From the NCBI GenBank assembly GCA_017425765.1, contig JAFOXE010000025.1:1-11405 (forward strand): a stretch of DNA of 11,405 nucleotides. Direction: 5' to 3'. Below the pieces are notes generated by a model. That model made no database searches. It had not been told where the DNA came from and saw nothing but the letters and a program-made list of their open reading frames with translations. Both the position numbers and the translations under genes were made by a program. This DNA is from Paraprevotella sp. (GTDB lineage Bacteria > Bacteroidota > Bacteroidia > Bacteroidales > Bacteroidaceae). Shown in pieces: positions 1 to 7,449 of the stretch (position 1 is the first letter of the stretch; the number at the start of each line of letters is the position of its first letter).

Positions 1-355
1 AGGTGCGGGCATAACGTAAAGAACGGATGTATTTGTTGCGTTTGCGAGCAAGTTCATTATCCAAGCGCGTGATTTCCTTTTTAACCGTCTGGGTTTCACC
101 GTTTACACGAGTAATATCGGTTTCCAACTCCTTGATATAGCGTAATCGGTTCTGCAACTGTCCTTCAAGGATATTTATGGTTTTTTCCTTGTTGCGTACG
201 GCCTTTTTATTGCTCTCCAAGGCCTTTTCAGATTTAGCAAGTCCTTTCTTTACTTCCTTTTGCTGTTGCTTTAGAGTGTTGACGCTGCGTTTAGTCTGAC
301 CACACGCCCAACTAAACGACCACATCAGCAGCACACAAACAATCACTATTCGCAT
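1..355 (-). CDS. EnvC-like murein hydrolase activator / M23-family protein, N-terminal part (runs off the window)
   Basis: About 118 codons are visible, starting at the ATG at 355-353 and open to the window edge. The N-terminus is a signal peptide (MRIVIVCVLLMWSFSWACG) followed by QTKRSVNTLKQQQKEVKKG and a long, highly charged Lys/Glu/Gln-rich stretch with heptad-like spacing, as in a coiled coil. This layout is typical of EnvC/NlpD-type proteins, where a periplasmic coiled coil precedes a C-terminal LytM/M23 domain that activates cell-wall amidases during division. The LytM domain lies outside the window, so the call rests on the coiled coil and on the neighbours (dut, TPR, DUF4292), an arrangement I recall from other Bacteroidales. 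The start overlaps the DUF4292 stop by one base (TGATG), which suggests translational coupling. Cys18 follows Ser-Trp-Ala and could be read as a poor lipobox, but cleavage by signal peptidase I seems as likely. Another coiled-coil periplasmic protein cannot be excluded. Confidence 0.7.
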   Translation of the reverse strand, partial: MRIVIVCVLLMWSFSWACGQTKRSVNTLKQQQKEVKKGLAKSEKALESNKKAVRNKEKTINILEGQLQNRLRYIKELETDITRVNGETQTVKKEITRLDNELARKRNKYIRSLRYART

Positions 356-1197
356 CACAGTCCTCCGGAAATTAGAGTAAGTATGGCACTCAAATTCATC
401 TTCTTGTAACGAGATTCGTTAATCGTGGTACGCGTTTGCCAAGAAGAATCTTCTTTAATGTTCGATAAACCCAACGACAATCTACACGGCGCCGAAATGC
501 CCTCGATGGAGATATCCATTTGCGACGGGAACATTTTCTTGTTCACCACAACATGGCTCCCGTATTTCCAACTCAGTTGAGGCCCCACCAATCTGCTCCT
601 TTGCATCAAACTTGTTTGCGTAATGATGCCACTGAGTGTGCCAAGAAGAAACTGAACGGAAAGCATGGAGTTTGACGACACCTCGACCACTGACTGCTCA
701 CCCCTCTCCGTCACCTTGTAATTCGAAAACGATGCCGCAGTAGTCTGCCCGGGCACAAACAACTCATTCCAAAACAGGGCTTGAAGCACGAAGAAATCGA
801 TGCCGGCCTTTTGGCAATAAGGTATCTGGGCATAGGCTTCCTTCACATAACGATTGCCCATGCGGTCGATAATCATCATGTAATCCTGAGTCATCTCAAT
901 ACGTACCGCCTCAATAAAACCCAACGCAGTGAGCGACAACTGCATCACATCATCGCGTTTCATCTTTAGACTTCCGCCCAAAGAAACATTCTGCGACCCT
1001 AAAGCCACCTTGGCATTTATCTTCGCCACCAAGGTGGTTTGGTCTAAGGAATTATCAATAGCCTTCTGGACGCAAGATGTGTACACACCGGCATCCTGGC
1101 TCTGGTTCGAAGCCTTACGGCCGGTGCCACATGCCACCATAACGCCGATAAGGCTAAGAACAATTATATAGTTAAAAAAAGTGCGAACAGATTTCAT
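355..1197 (-). CDS. DUF4292 domain lipoprotein
   Basis: The protein has 280 residues. It begins with a lipoprotein signal peptide: a basic start, a hydrophobic core and a lipobox-like Met-Val-Ala-Cys with the acylated cysteine at Cys23. Gly-Thr-Gly-Arg-Lys follows the cysteine. There is no acidic cluster there like the Bacteroidota surface-export signal, so a periplasm-facing membrane lipoprotein is more likely than a surface one. The mature part alternates short beta-type strands, for example LVAKINAKVALGSQNVSLGG near residues 56-75 and QMDISIEGISAPCRLSLGLS further on. This fits DUF4292, a Bacteroidota family whose fold is thought to resemble LolA/LolB lipoprotein carriers; that resemblance is family knowledge and cannot be shown here. 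Its ATG overlaps the stop of the upstream TPR gene by four bases (ATGA) and its TGA overlaps the next start, so it sits tightly inside an operon. A role in envelope assembly is inference. Confidence 0.8.
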   Translation of the reverse strand: MKSVRTFFNYIIVLSLIGVMVACGTGRKASNQSQDAGVYTSCVQKAIDNSLDQTTLVAKINAKVALGSQNVSLGGSLKMKRDDVMQLSLTALGFIEAVRIEMTQDYMMIIDRMGNRYVKEAYAQIPYCQKAGIDFFVLQALFWNELFVPGQTTAASFSNYKVTERGEQSVVEVSSNSMLSVQFLLGTLSGIITQTSLMQRSRLVGPQLSWKYGSHVVVNKKMFPSQMDISIEGISAPCRLSLGLSNIKEDSSWQTRTTINESRYKKMNLSAILTLISGGL

Positions 1198-2981
1198 TTA
1201 ATGTACTTTTTCTTCTTAATCTTTCGGGGCAACACAGAAGTTACACCCTCTTTGCCCAATGCGTTATACCAATATTCAAGGGCTTTTTCACGCTCACCAC
1301 AATGATAGTAGATATCGCCCGCATGCTCCCACAGAACACCGCTTATATCCTCTTCGTCTGCCTTATTCTCGGACGTCAACACCATATCGATATACAAACG
1401 TGCCTCGGCATATCGACCTTGCATAAACAAGATCCAAGCATAAGTGTCAAGATAGGTCCTGTTGGTGGGTTCCGCCTTTATGGTTCGGTAGCTCATCTCT
1501 TCTGCCTTGTCTAACTGCGTATTCTCCAACGAAAGGTAGTAAGCATAATTATTCAGACAACTGATGTTTTGGTCGTTATATTCCAAACATTTGTCATAGG
1601 CCTGAAAAGCCTCAACCTTACGCCCTGCATGAAAATATAAATCACCCAACATGGAATAAATATCTGAAACTTCTTCCGATGGCGATTCATCTGTGATGTG
1701 CTTTATTCCTGTTTCTATCGCCTCAAGTGCTTCCTGCATCTCGTCGTTCTGATAATGGGCAGTTCCTAAACAATAATGAAAAAGAAGTTCGTCGGGATAA
1801 TGATTGACACCCATTCGACACACATCGGCCAAAGAGGTAAAATCTTGTTTCCGATGATAATATTGAAGCATGTGCAATAGGGCCATTCGGTTTTTCTGAT
1901 CGACTTCCAAAATACGTTTCATCACCTCGACAATAGACTCCGCAGATGCTTCTGTGTGAGCAAGATAGGCAGAATAGAGCGACAAGAACTGCGCATCCTG
2001 CTGAGGCTGCGACAACAAGCTATCAAAAACTTCTTGTATAAACACCTTACCGTCAGCGTGCTCAATGTTATCCTTTATTGTCGTTTGCAACAAATTTACG
2101 CGCATCTGCATGTCGGCCTTCTCGGAATACAATAAGGAATCACGTAACTCAAAGTATTTAGTGTAGTCCTCAGTGGCTTTGTAATAGTCTAATGTAGCTA
2201 CTTGCAAGAACGTATTGTCCGGGTCCACCGCACGTACCTCTTCATAAATATCCCACGCCTTCTGGTGTTCGCCTTGCATCAGTTGTAAGTTTCCCATGAG
2301 CAACCTAAAACGTGTATCATGCGAAAATTCCTCAGCCAGAAGTTCAAGTTCACGAATAGCTTTCTCGTCCTCACCCAAACGTAAATATAATTTATATTTC
2401 TCCAAACTTAGGTTCTCTGATTTACCCTCGATCATCTCAATGCGATTCAACATACGAATAGCATCTTCAAAACGTTGATTTTGAGAATATAACGCTACCA
2501 ACTGCGAGAGTACATCTACTCGTGACGAATCCAATACACTCAGTTCCTCCAATGTTTCTACCGCTCGTTCGTTTTCACGTGCCATTAGATAGTACGAAGC
2601 CAAAATCTCCTTGTACCATTCGTTGTCTGGGGCAAGAGAAGCGGCTTTCTTGAAGTAGGCACCGGCCTCCTCCTCACGATTAAGAAACATTAAATAGTGA
2701 CCCAACTCGAAATAAGACGCGGCATGAGTGGAATCTATTTCCAAACAATGCTGATAGAGGGCAAAGGCCTCGGAATGACGTTCCGCCAACTTGTGGTTGA
2801 AGGCTTCTTGGTAGAAATAGGATACACGCGTGGATTGATTTTGTTCACCGTCAACTCCCTCATGGAGGGATACGGATACGGAATCAGCCGACAAAGAAGA
2901 TTTCGTCCCTTTTGTCTCTATTGCCCAAACAGACAAGACGCCAATGAGCACAATCCGCACAACATTATTGAATCTCAGCAT
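1194..2981 (-). CDS. Tetratricopeptide repeat protein, periplasmic
   Basis: The protein has 595 residues. An N-terminal hydrophobic stretch (residues about 7-20, VRIVLIGVLSVWA) looks like a signal peptide, followed by a low-complexity Ser/Val/Asp linker to about residue 50. From about residue 54 to the end the protein is made of TPR units. Clear examples fall near 54-87, 88-121, 122-155 and 156-189, with the usual pattern of small and aromatic residues (A-x-A-F-x-x-Y, YFELGHYL, APDN between helices). Further units lie in the C-terminal third (SMLGDLYFHAGRKVEAFQAY, NNYAYYLSLEN). It ends in a lysine-rich tail, KIKKKKYIK. TPR arrays are protein-binding scaffolds; no enzyme domain is visible. The gene starts 27 bases after the dut stop and overlaps the DUF4292 gene by four bases, so it probably belongs to one dut-TPR-DUF4292-EnvC transcript. 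The partner it binds is unknown; its neighbours suggest an envelope assembly role. Confidence 0.82.
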   Translation of the reverse strand: MLRFNNVVRIVLIGVLSVWAIETKGTKSSLSADSVSVSLHEGVDGEQNQSTRVSYFYQEAFNHKLAERHSEAFALYQHCLEIDSTHAASYFELGHYLMFLNREEEAGAYFKKAASLAPDNEWYKEILASYYLMARENERAVETLEELSVLDSSRVDVLSQLVALYSQNQRFEDAIRMLNRIEMIEGKSENLSLEKYKLYLRLGEDEKAIRELELLAEEFSHDTRFRLLMGNLQLMQGEHQKAWDIYEEVRAVDPDNTFLQVATLDYYKATEDYTKYFELRDSLLYSEKADMQMRVNLLQTTIKDNIEHADGKVFIQEVFDSLLSQPQQDAQFLSLYSAYLAHTEASAESIVEVMKRILEVDQKNRMALLHMLQYYHRKQDFTSLADVCRMGVNHYPDELLFHYCLGTAHYQNDEMQEALEAIETGIKHITDESPSEEVSDIYSMLGDLYFHAGRKVEAFQAYDKCLEYNDQNISCLNNYAYYLSLENTQLDKAEEMSYRTIKAEPTNRTYLDTYAWILFMQGRYAEARLYIDMVLTSENKADEEDISGVLWEHAGDIYYHCGEREKALEYWYNALGKEGVTSVLPRKIKKKKYIK

Positions 2982-3008
2982 GACCTAATGCCCCACACTT
3001 TTTGATGT

Positions 3009-3449
3009 TTACTTGGCACCAGTGTGACCAAAGCCTCCGCTACCACGCTCAGTATCGTCAAGGGTTTCTACTTCCTCCCAACTACTCTGCTCATAACGTG
3101 CAATCACCATCTGAGCCACACGTTCTCCATCCTCGATCACAAAGTCTTCTTGCGAAAGATTTATTAGTATCACGCAAACCTCGCCACGATAATCAGCATC
3201 GATAGTCCCTGGAGAGTTTAGCACCGTAATTCCCTTCTTGATGGCCAATCCGCTGCGCGGTCTTACTTGGGCTTCAGTACCCGGAGGCAATGCCATAAAC
3301 AAACCGGTGGGTACCAAACAGCGTTGCATGGGACGCAACACGATGGGAGCATCAAGATTGGCACGCAAATCCATACCCGCCGATTGGGCGGTAGCATACT
3401 CTGGAAGAGGATGGTGTGATTTGTTAATCACTCGTATCTTTGTATTCAT
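3009..3449 (-). CDS. dut: dUTP diphosphatase (dUTPase)
   Basis: dUTPase hydrolyses dUTP to dUMP and pyrophosphate, keeping uracil out of DNA and supplying dUMP for thymidylate synthesis. With the ATG at 3449 the protein has 146 residues, the usual size for a bacterial homotrimeric enzyme. All five family motifs are present in order: AGMDLRA (24-30), RPRSGLA (63-69), [10 protein letters not shown] (81-90, with catalytic Asp84 and the base-stacking Tyr87), GERVAQMV (108-115) and the C-terminal arm [10 protein letters not shown] (135-144) that closes over the nucleotide. An in-frame ATG at 3491 would add 14 residues ([14 protein letters not shown]) unlike any dUTPase and would lie upstream of the -7 box at 3479-3486, so 3449 is preferred. 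The gene is divergent from dgt and leads an operon with the TPR and DUF4292 genes. Confidence 0.96.
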   Translation of the reverse strand: MNTKIRVINKSHHPLPEYATAQSAGMDLRANLDAPIVLRPMQRCLVPTGLFMALPPGTEAQVRPRSGLAIKKGITVLNSPGTIDADYRGEVCVILINLSQEDFVIEDGERVAQMVIARYEQSSWEEVETLDDTERGSGGFGHTGAK

Positions 3450-3478
3450 AGTTTTACACCTTATATGTATTATATTTG

Positions 3479-3486
3479 CAAAAATA
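3479..3486 (-). promoter_or_regulatory. Bacteroidota -7 box for dut
   Basis: On the minus strand these bases read TATTTTTG, an exact match to the Bacteroidota primary sigma factor -7 consensus TAnnTTTG. It ends 29 bases before the dut ATG at 3449, which allows a short leader. No good TTTG -33 element is found 19-21 bases upstream, so the promoter may be weak or need an activator. Confidence 0.6.
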
Positions 3487-3552
3487 ACCATTTCCCTTCA
3501 CATCTACTTTGTTTTTAGACGAAAAAAGGTCAGCTTTTATCCCTTTTTACAT

Positions 3553-3560
3553 TACTTTTG
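3553..3560 (+). promoter_or_regulatory. Bacteroidota -7 box for dgt
   Basis: These bases read TACTTTTG, an exact match to TAnnTTTG, and end 20 bases before the dgt ATG at 3581. As with the dut box, the matching -33 TTTG is not present at the normal spacing. The two boxes face away from each other and are 66 bases apart, so upstream sequences of both promoters overlap in the same stretch. Confidence 0.6.
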
Positions 3561-3580
3561 CAGTCTAAAGGTTTTTACAC

Positions 3581-4936
3581 ATGAATTGGCATCAACTACT
3601 TTCAAATAAACGACTTGGATTGGAGAATACGCACGAGGTGCATAAAGACGATCGCACGGAATTTCAGCGCGACTACGACCGCCTAATCTTCTCAGCGCCG
3701 TTTCGACGTTTACAAAACAAGACGCAAGTGTTTCCGTTACCTGGAAGCATATTCGTGCATAACCGACTGACTCATAGTTTGGAAGTATCTAGTGTAGGAC
3801 GTTCATTGGGCAACGACTGTTCACGAGCCCTTCTTGAGCTGCATCCAGAACTTAGTTCAACTCACATCAGCGAATTGGGCTCCATCGTATCGGCTGCCTG
3901 CTTGGCTCATGATTTGGGGAACCCGCCTTTTGGGCACTCAGGCGAGAAGGCCATAGGCACCTACTTCAGCGAGGGAAAAGGGCAATGGCTGCGCGACTAT
4001 CGCGACCCGAATACAGGCGACCACCTTACAGAAGCACAATGGAACGACCTGATTCACTTCGAGGGTAATGCTAATGCTTTCCGTCTGCTGACACACCACT
4101 TCGCCGGACGACGCAAAGGAGGCTTTGTAATGACATACTCCACCTTAGCATCCATCGTAAAGTATCCTTTCTCATCAACTTTGGCTGGCCAACATCAAAA
4201 GTTCGGATTCTTTCAAAGTGAAGAACAAGACTACTGCACCATTGCTCAAGAACTCGGAATCCTGAAACACGAGTCCCCCACAAATGCCATCCATTATGCG
4301 CGTTACCCCTTGGTGTATCTTGTAGAAGCAGCAGACGATATTTGCTATGAAATAATGGACATAGAAGATGCGCACAAACTGAAGATTCTTTCTGCAGAGG
4401 AAACAAAAACCTTACTTTTGAACTTCTTCAGCGAAGAGCGCAAAGAAAAAATACGTAAAAACATGGACATCCTGACCGACGTGAACGAGCAGATAGTTTA
4501 CCTTCGTTCGTGTGTGATAGGGTGTCTGGAACGCGAATGCGCTCGCGTATTCGTTGAAAACGAAGAAAAAATCCTAAACGGAACATTTGAAGGTAGCTTA
4601 ATACAGAACATCTCAGAAATACCACGTCGTGCATACGAACTATGCGAAAAAACCGCCTACTCTCGTATATACAGGAGTAAGGATGTGGTGGATATAGAAA
4701 TTGCCGGTTTTCAGGTAATTACTACGCTTACCGACTTGATGATCGAGGCTGTGACACATCCCGACAAGGCATACTCAAAGTTGCTCATCAATCGTGTATC
4801 GGCACAATACGAGATAAACGCGCCCACACTGTACGAGCGTATCATGGCTGTGCTGGACTACATTTCGGGTATGACAGACGTATATGCCCTCGACTTATAT
4901 CGCAAAATAAACGGAATGAGTTTGCCCATTGTATAA
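3581..4936 (+). CDS. dgt: Deoxyguanosinetriphosphate triphosphohydrolase (HD-domain dNTPase)
   Basis: This enzyme cleaves dGTP, and often other dNTPs, to the deoxynucleoside and tripolyphosphate. The protein has 451 residues, normal for the family. The N-terminus carries the hallmark FRRLQNKTQVFPLPG (41-55) and NRLTHSLEVSSVGRSLG (61-77) with metal ligand His65. The HD pair His110-Asp111 lies in ACLAHDLGNPPFGHSGEKA (106-124), which also holds His119. EGNANAFRLLTHH (161-173) and the distal acidic site YLVEAADDICYEI (246-258, Asp252/Asp253) complete the HD metal site. All key residues are present, so it should be active. The ATG follows a -7 box and no earlier in-frame start fits the family. It is divergent from dut and ends at a bidirectional terminator. 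The exact nucleotide preference cannot be read from sequence. Confidence 0.95.
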   Translation: MNWHQLLSNKRLGLENTHEVHKDDRTEFQRDYDRLIFSAPFRRLQNKTQVFPLPGSIFVHNRLTHSLEVSSVGRSLGNDCSRALLELHPELSSTHISELGSIVSAACLAHDLGNPPFGHSGEKAIGTYFSEGKGQWLRDYRDPNTGDHLTEAQWNDLIHFEGNANAFRLLTHHFAGRRKGGFVMTYSTLASIVKYPFSSTLAGQHQKFGFFQSEEQDYCTIAQELGILKHESPTNAIHYARYPLVYLVEAADDICYEIMDIEDAHKLKILSAEETKTLLLNFFSEERKEKIRKNMDILTDVNEQIVYLRSCVIGCLERECARVFVENEEKILNGTFEGSLIQNISEIPRRAYELCEKTAYSRIYRSKDVVDIEIAGFQVITTLTDLMIEAVTHPDKAYSKLLINRVSAQYEINAPTLYERIMAVLDYISGMTDVYALDLYRKINGMSLPIV

Positions 4937-4952
4937 GCCACATTACGATTAG

Positions 4953-5005
4953 GATAAAAAAAATAGGCGGTAATTGTTTTTCAAAAACATCACCGCCTGC
5001 TTTTT
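4953..5005. terminator. Bidirectional intrinsic terminator between dgt and the GNAT gene
   Basis: AGGCGGT (4965-4971) pairs perfectly with ACCGCCT (4992-4998). Inside it GTTTTT (4976-4981) can pair with AAAAAC (4983-4988), lengthening the stem. The right side is followed by CTTTTT for plus-strand transcripts, and the left side is preceded by an A-run (4956-4963) that gives a U-tract for minus-strand transcripts. It lies between two convergent genes, 28 bases after the dgt stop and 22 bases after the GNAT stop, and can serve both. Confidence 0.88.
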
Positions 5006-5020
5006 ATCATTTCCGTTTCC

Positions 5021-6013
5021 TTATTTCTTCCTTACGGGATAGATTAGCTTTTGAGCTCCCGAGCGAATTTTAACTGCACCGGGGTGTTGCGCCGCAAACG
5101 AATCGATATAACGCACTCGTTTCTCGGCCAAAATCTCGTCCACTGCAATCAAAATACCGGTTTCCTCTACATCACCAAATCCATAGTTAATGGCTGTTCC
5201 AAACATCTTCATTGTAGGCGACAATCCCATATAAGCATTAACAAGGGGTGGAATGTTTAACCCTCTCTTGCGAACCTCTGTGTTCAATATGCGATAATCT
5301 TCTTTGAAATCGTCTTTGCAGAACAACTTCTTCAATTCTTCAGGATCGGTTTCTATACACAAGGGCTTGGACGGAACGATGAGCTTATCAGGATCGCCAA
5401 AGTGCTTGTTCAAAAAGTAAAGAATCATATCACGAGCCTTCGTGTCATACGAAGGATACATTGTCATTTTACCGAAGAAGTATTTTACATTAGGTTTCAC
5501 CACCGTTAGGGCACCCAAACCATCCCAAAGATTGTCCAAAGCGAACAAGCCCTTGGTGCCCATTCGTGAGCTTTGATATTCGAGGGTAACAAAGGAACGG
5601 CCCAACTCGATGGTGTAAGGCATGTACTCCTTCATAAATGTGTCCGAGAAATGGAACATGTGCGAAGTGGCAAGAATGGGTTGCCCCTTTTCATCTACCG
5701 GCACATTCGAACCCAAAATATAACGATAACCTCCTAAGATTTCCTCTGCATCGGGATTCCATACCACCAACTGTTTGTAAGGATTTTCCATCGTGTCAAA
5801 CTCATCCAAGTCGAGCGCCTTTCCGGTTCCTCCTCCTGCTGCGCGGAATGCGATTTCGCGTAGTCGACCAATCTCCTTCACCACGTTAGGAGAGTCTTGC
5901 CATGTTACCACATAGATTTCGTTATTGGCCTTGTTGGTAAACCTTAAGCGTTTATCTTCAGTGAGCTCCGATTTTAGAATCTCTCTGCTTATAGGACTGA
6001 TTATCTCTTCCAT
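5021..6013 (-). CDS. glsB: GNAT-family N-acyltransferase, likely glycine N-acyltransferase GlsB
   Basis: The protein has 330 residues and no signal peptide or membrane segment. It resembles the OlsB/hemolysin-type GNAT acyltransferases: an N-terminal region with IGRLREIAFRAAGGGTG (48-64), DEFDTMENPYKQLVVWNP (70-87), GGYRYILG (94-101), the signature ELGRSFV (136-142), and GLFALDNLWDGLGA (155-168). OlsB enzymes move a 3-hydroxy fatty acyl chain from ACP to the amino group of ornithine; in Bacteroides the related GlsB acylates glycine, giving the mono-acyl lipid commendamide. The LPLAT-type gene 20 bases upstream would add the second acyl chain. Glycine rather than ornithine as substrate is inferred from the phylum and this pairing. 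The start fits the family and the short gap. It is the last gene of its operon and is followed by a terminator. Confidence 0.78.
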   Translation of the reverse strand: MEEIISPISREILKSELTEDKRLRFTNKANNEIYVVTWQDSPNVVKEIGRLREIAFRAAGGGTGKALDLDEFDTMENPYKQLVVWNPDAEEILGGYRYILGSNVPVDEKGQPILATSHMFHFSDTFMKEYMPYTIELGRSFVTLEYQSSRMGTKGLFALDNLWDGLGALTVVKPNVKYFFGKMTMYPSYDTKARDMILYFLNKHFGDPDKLIVPSKPLCIETDPEELKKLFCKDDFKEDYRILNTEVRKRGLNIPPLVNAYMGLSPTMKMFGTAINYGFGDVEETGILIAVDEILAEKRVRYIDSFAAQHPGAVKIRSGAQKLIYPVRKK

Positions 6014-6033
6014 TTCTTCTTATTTTTGTGTCC

Positions 6034-6855
6034 TTACAATTTATAAACCTCTTCTTGTACATATTGTGCCCATGCCGCTGCCGACTTCGATTTGTCGAAT
6101 GTTTGCCAAGGTATCGGTTTACCGATAACCACTCTATAGGTTCCATGCTGACTGCGATACATTTCATCCGGCAACAACAACATAGCCAGATTAAATTTAA
6201 GTCCTAACTTCTTGCACAAATTGGCCACCGTATAAAAGCGGGATGAGTTTTGAGCTTCGAAACGTATGGGCACCACGTTGCGCTGGGTTTCCACACTCTT
6301 CGTTATGAATGTTTTTTTCCAAGGTAGGTCGCGAATCACTCCGTTGGTGCGGCGCGAGCACAATCCTGCCGGAAACATAATGATGTGATTTTCGGAAGTA
6401 AAACCGGCCTCGACCACTTGCGGAAAGCTTCTTGCCTGCTTTCCCATTTTGTTAACAGGAATACAAAGTGGAGCCAAGCCCTTCAGATTCATCAAGAAAT
6501 CGTTCACTAAATACTTGATGCGACCGTTATAATGACGCCCCAACACCATACCCATAGTTACGCCATCAATGGCTCCCAATGGATGGTTGCACACAAAAGT
6601 GTAACGTTCGCCTTGAGCATCGGAAGGCAGATTTTCAGTACCTTCTACTTCTACCTTTACATCAAGATATTTAAGACAGTATTCGCAAAAATCCACTCCC
6701 ACATATCCTTGTCTGAGATATTCGTTAATGAAGTCTTGATGAATCAGTTTCTTCAGCAAGTTTATCACGAATTTAGGCACATACTTTGCCTTCTTACCCG
6801 CACGCTGACGAACAATCTTATCTAAATCGATTTCACTGAAACTCTTATCTTGCAT
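6034..6855 (-). CDS. glsA: LPLAT-family O-acyltransferase, likely GlsA (glycine lipid second acylation)
   Basis: With the ATG at 6855 the protein has 273 residues; a TTG two codons earlier (6861) is possible but less likely. It has the lysophospholipid acyltransferase motifs: NHPLGAIDG with His91 and Asp97, in the H-x5-D spacing seen in the hemolysin/OlsA-like branch rather than the usual H-x4-D, and MFPAGLCSRR (about 160-169) in place of FPEGTR. PLCIPVNKMGKQARSF (129-144) lies in the acceptor-binding region. Such enzymes transfer an acyl chain to a hydroxyl on an acyl lipid. Paired with the downstream GNAT gene, the likely reaction is O-acylation of N-(3-hydroxyacyl)glycine to form diacyl glycine lipid at the inner membrane. 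The start lies 11 bases after the stop of the small secreted-protein gene. A general phospholipid acyltransferase role is the main alternative. Confidence 0.75.
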   Translation of the reverse strand: MQDKSFSEIDLDKIVRQRAGKKAKYVPKFVINLLKKLIHQDFINEYLRQGYVGVDFCEYCLKYLDVKVEVEGTENLPSDAQGERYTFVCNHPLGAIDGVTMGMVLGRHYNGRIKYLVNDFLMNLKGLAPLCIPVNKMGKQARSFPQVVEAGFTSENHIIMFPAGLCSRRTNGVIRDLPWKKTFITKSVETQRNVVPIRFEAQNSSRFYTVANLCKKLGLKFNLAMLLLPDEMYRSQHGTYRVVIGKPIPWQTFDKSKSAAAWAQYVQEEVYKL

Positions 6856-6866
6856 AGACAAAATTA

Positions 6867-7238
6867 TTATGGGATAACCACCTTACGATTGTTTATATAA
6901 TAGATCCCTTGAGGAATTCCGTTGATCCAATTCACTCCTTTCGACAATCGGAACAAGGCATAAAAGCCACCGTAGCGATTGTAAATGGGCAATACTTGAT
7001 TATAGTTGCTGCGCACACAAATCGAGCGTCCTTGCATCTTCATTTGAATCGGGAACGGAGAGGTGGCCATTTGTTTCTTCAACACTCCTCCCATTTCTAC
7101 AGAAGAGGCAGACATTCCCTGCAAAGTGTCTTGAGGCAAAGCATGCTCTGCGGAAGCCGAAAAAGCTTTCGCCGTCACGATTAAGGCACCAATCAGCACC
7201 GCAAGAAATCGTTTGTGTAATTGCACACTCTTCTTCAT
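6867..7238 (-). CDS. Small secreted protein with a sorting-tail-like C-terminus
   Basis: The start at 7238 gives 123 residues: signal peptide MKKSVQLHKR, then FLAVLIGALIVTAKAFSASA, with likely cleavage after Ala30. An in-frame start at 7331 would add 31 residues and lies upstream of the promoter at 7263-7293, so it is rejected. Residues 31-65 are a linker rich in Ser, Met and Gln with no recognisable fold. The C-terminal part, including PIYNRYGG (84-91) and GIPQGIYYINNRKVVIP (107-123), resembles the short C-terminal tails of secreted Bacteroidota proteins (pattern Y-x-x-x-G, then G-L-x-K-G-x-Y-I-V-N-G-K-K-V). The protein therefore looks like a tail with almost nothing attached. It is the first gene of the operon with the two acyltransferases. 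I do not recognise a named family; it may be a genuine small exported protein or the remnant of a larger one. Confidence 0.72.
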   Translation of the reverse strand: MKKSVQLHKRFLAVLIGALIVTAKAFSASAEHALPQDTLQGMSASSVEMGGVLKKQMATSPFPIQMKMQGRSICVRSNYNQVLPIYNRYGGFYALFRLSKGVNWINGIPQGIYYINNRKVVIP

Positions 7239-7262
7239 AACAATTATTACCCAATAATATCG

Positions 7263-7293
7263 CAAAATTAGTTGAATTTCACAAAACAGCAAA
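7263..7293 (-). promoter_or_regulatory. Consensus Bacteroidota promoter for the small protein-glsA-glsB operon
   Basis: On the minus strand TTTG (7293-7290) is followed after exactly 19 bases by TAATTTTG (7270-7263). Both match the known -33 (TTTG) and -7 (TAnnTTTG) elements and the spacing is ideal. The -7 box ends 24 bases before the ATG at 7238, so the leader should be short, roughly 15-20 bases. This is the best promoter in the window and also supports the 7238 start. Confidence 0.85.
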
Positions 7294-7404
7294 GACTTTT
7301 TCTTATTTTTATAGGTACGCGAGGCAAACAACTCCTCTTCAAGAACAATACATTCAAACCCCTTTTAACATTCATTCTGTCTTGACCACGAGCACAAACA
7401 AAAC

Positions 7405-7439
7405 ACACGGTGGTGTAGTGCCCCACCACACCACCGTGT
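7405..7439. repeat. Perfect 12 bp inverted repeat (hairpin)
   Basis: ACACGGTGGTGT (7405-7416) pairs with ACACCACCGTGT (7428-7439). The 11-base loop can add GTG/CAC (7418-7420 with 7424-7426) after one mismatch, leaving a CCC triloop. No T-run follows on either side, so it is not an intrinsic terminator. It could be an RNA structure or a protein-binding palindrome upstream of the 7263-7293 promoter. Confidence 0.8.
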
Positions 7440-7449
7440 ATGCGCCCTC

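Noticed and set aside
3009..4936. dut and dgt considered as a phage-defence island
   Set aside because: Both enzymes can affect phage, but here they are full-length housekeeping types in core context with no nuclease, toxin, integrase or other defence gene nearby.
6859..6866. A minus-strand TAATTTTG matching the -7 consensus just before glsA
   Set aside because: It is only 3 bases from the ATG at 6855, so transcription would begin at or inside the start codon, and no -33 element is seen. The upstream gene ends 11 bases away, so readthrough is the simpler explanation.
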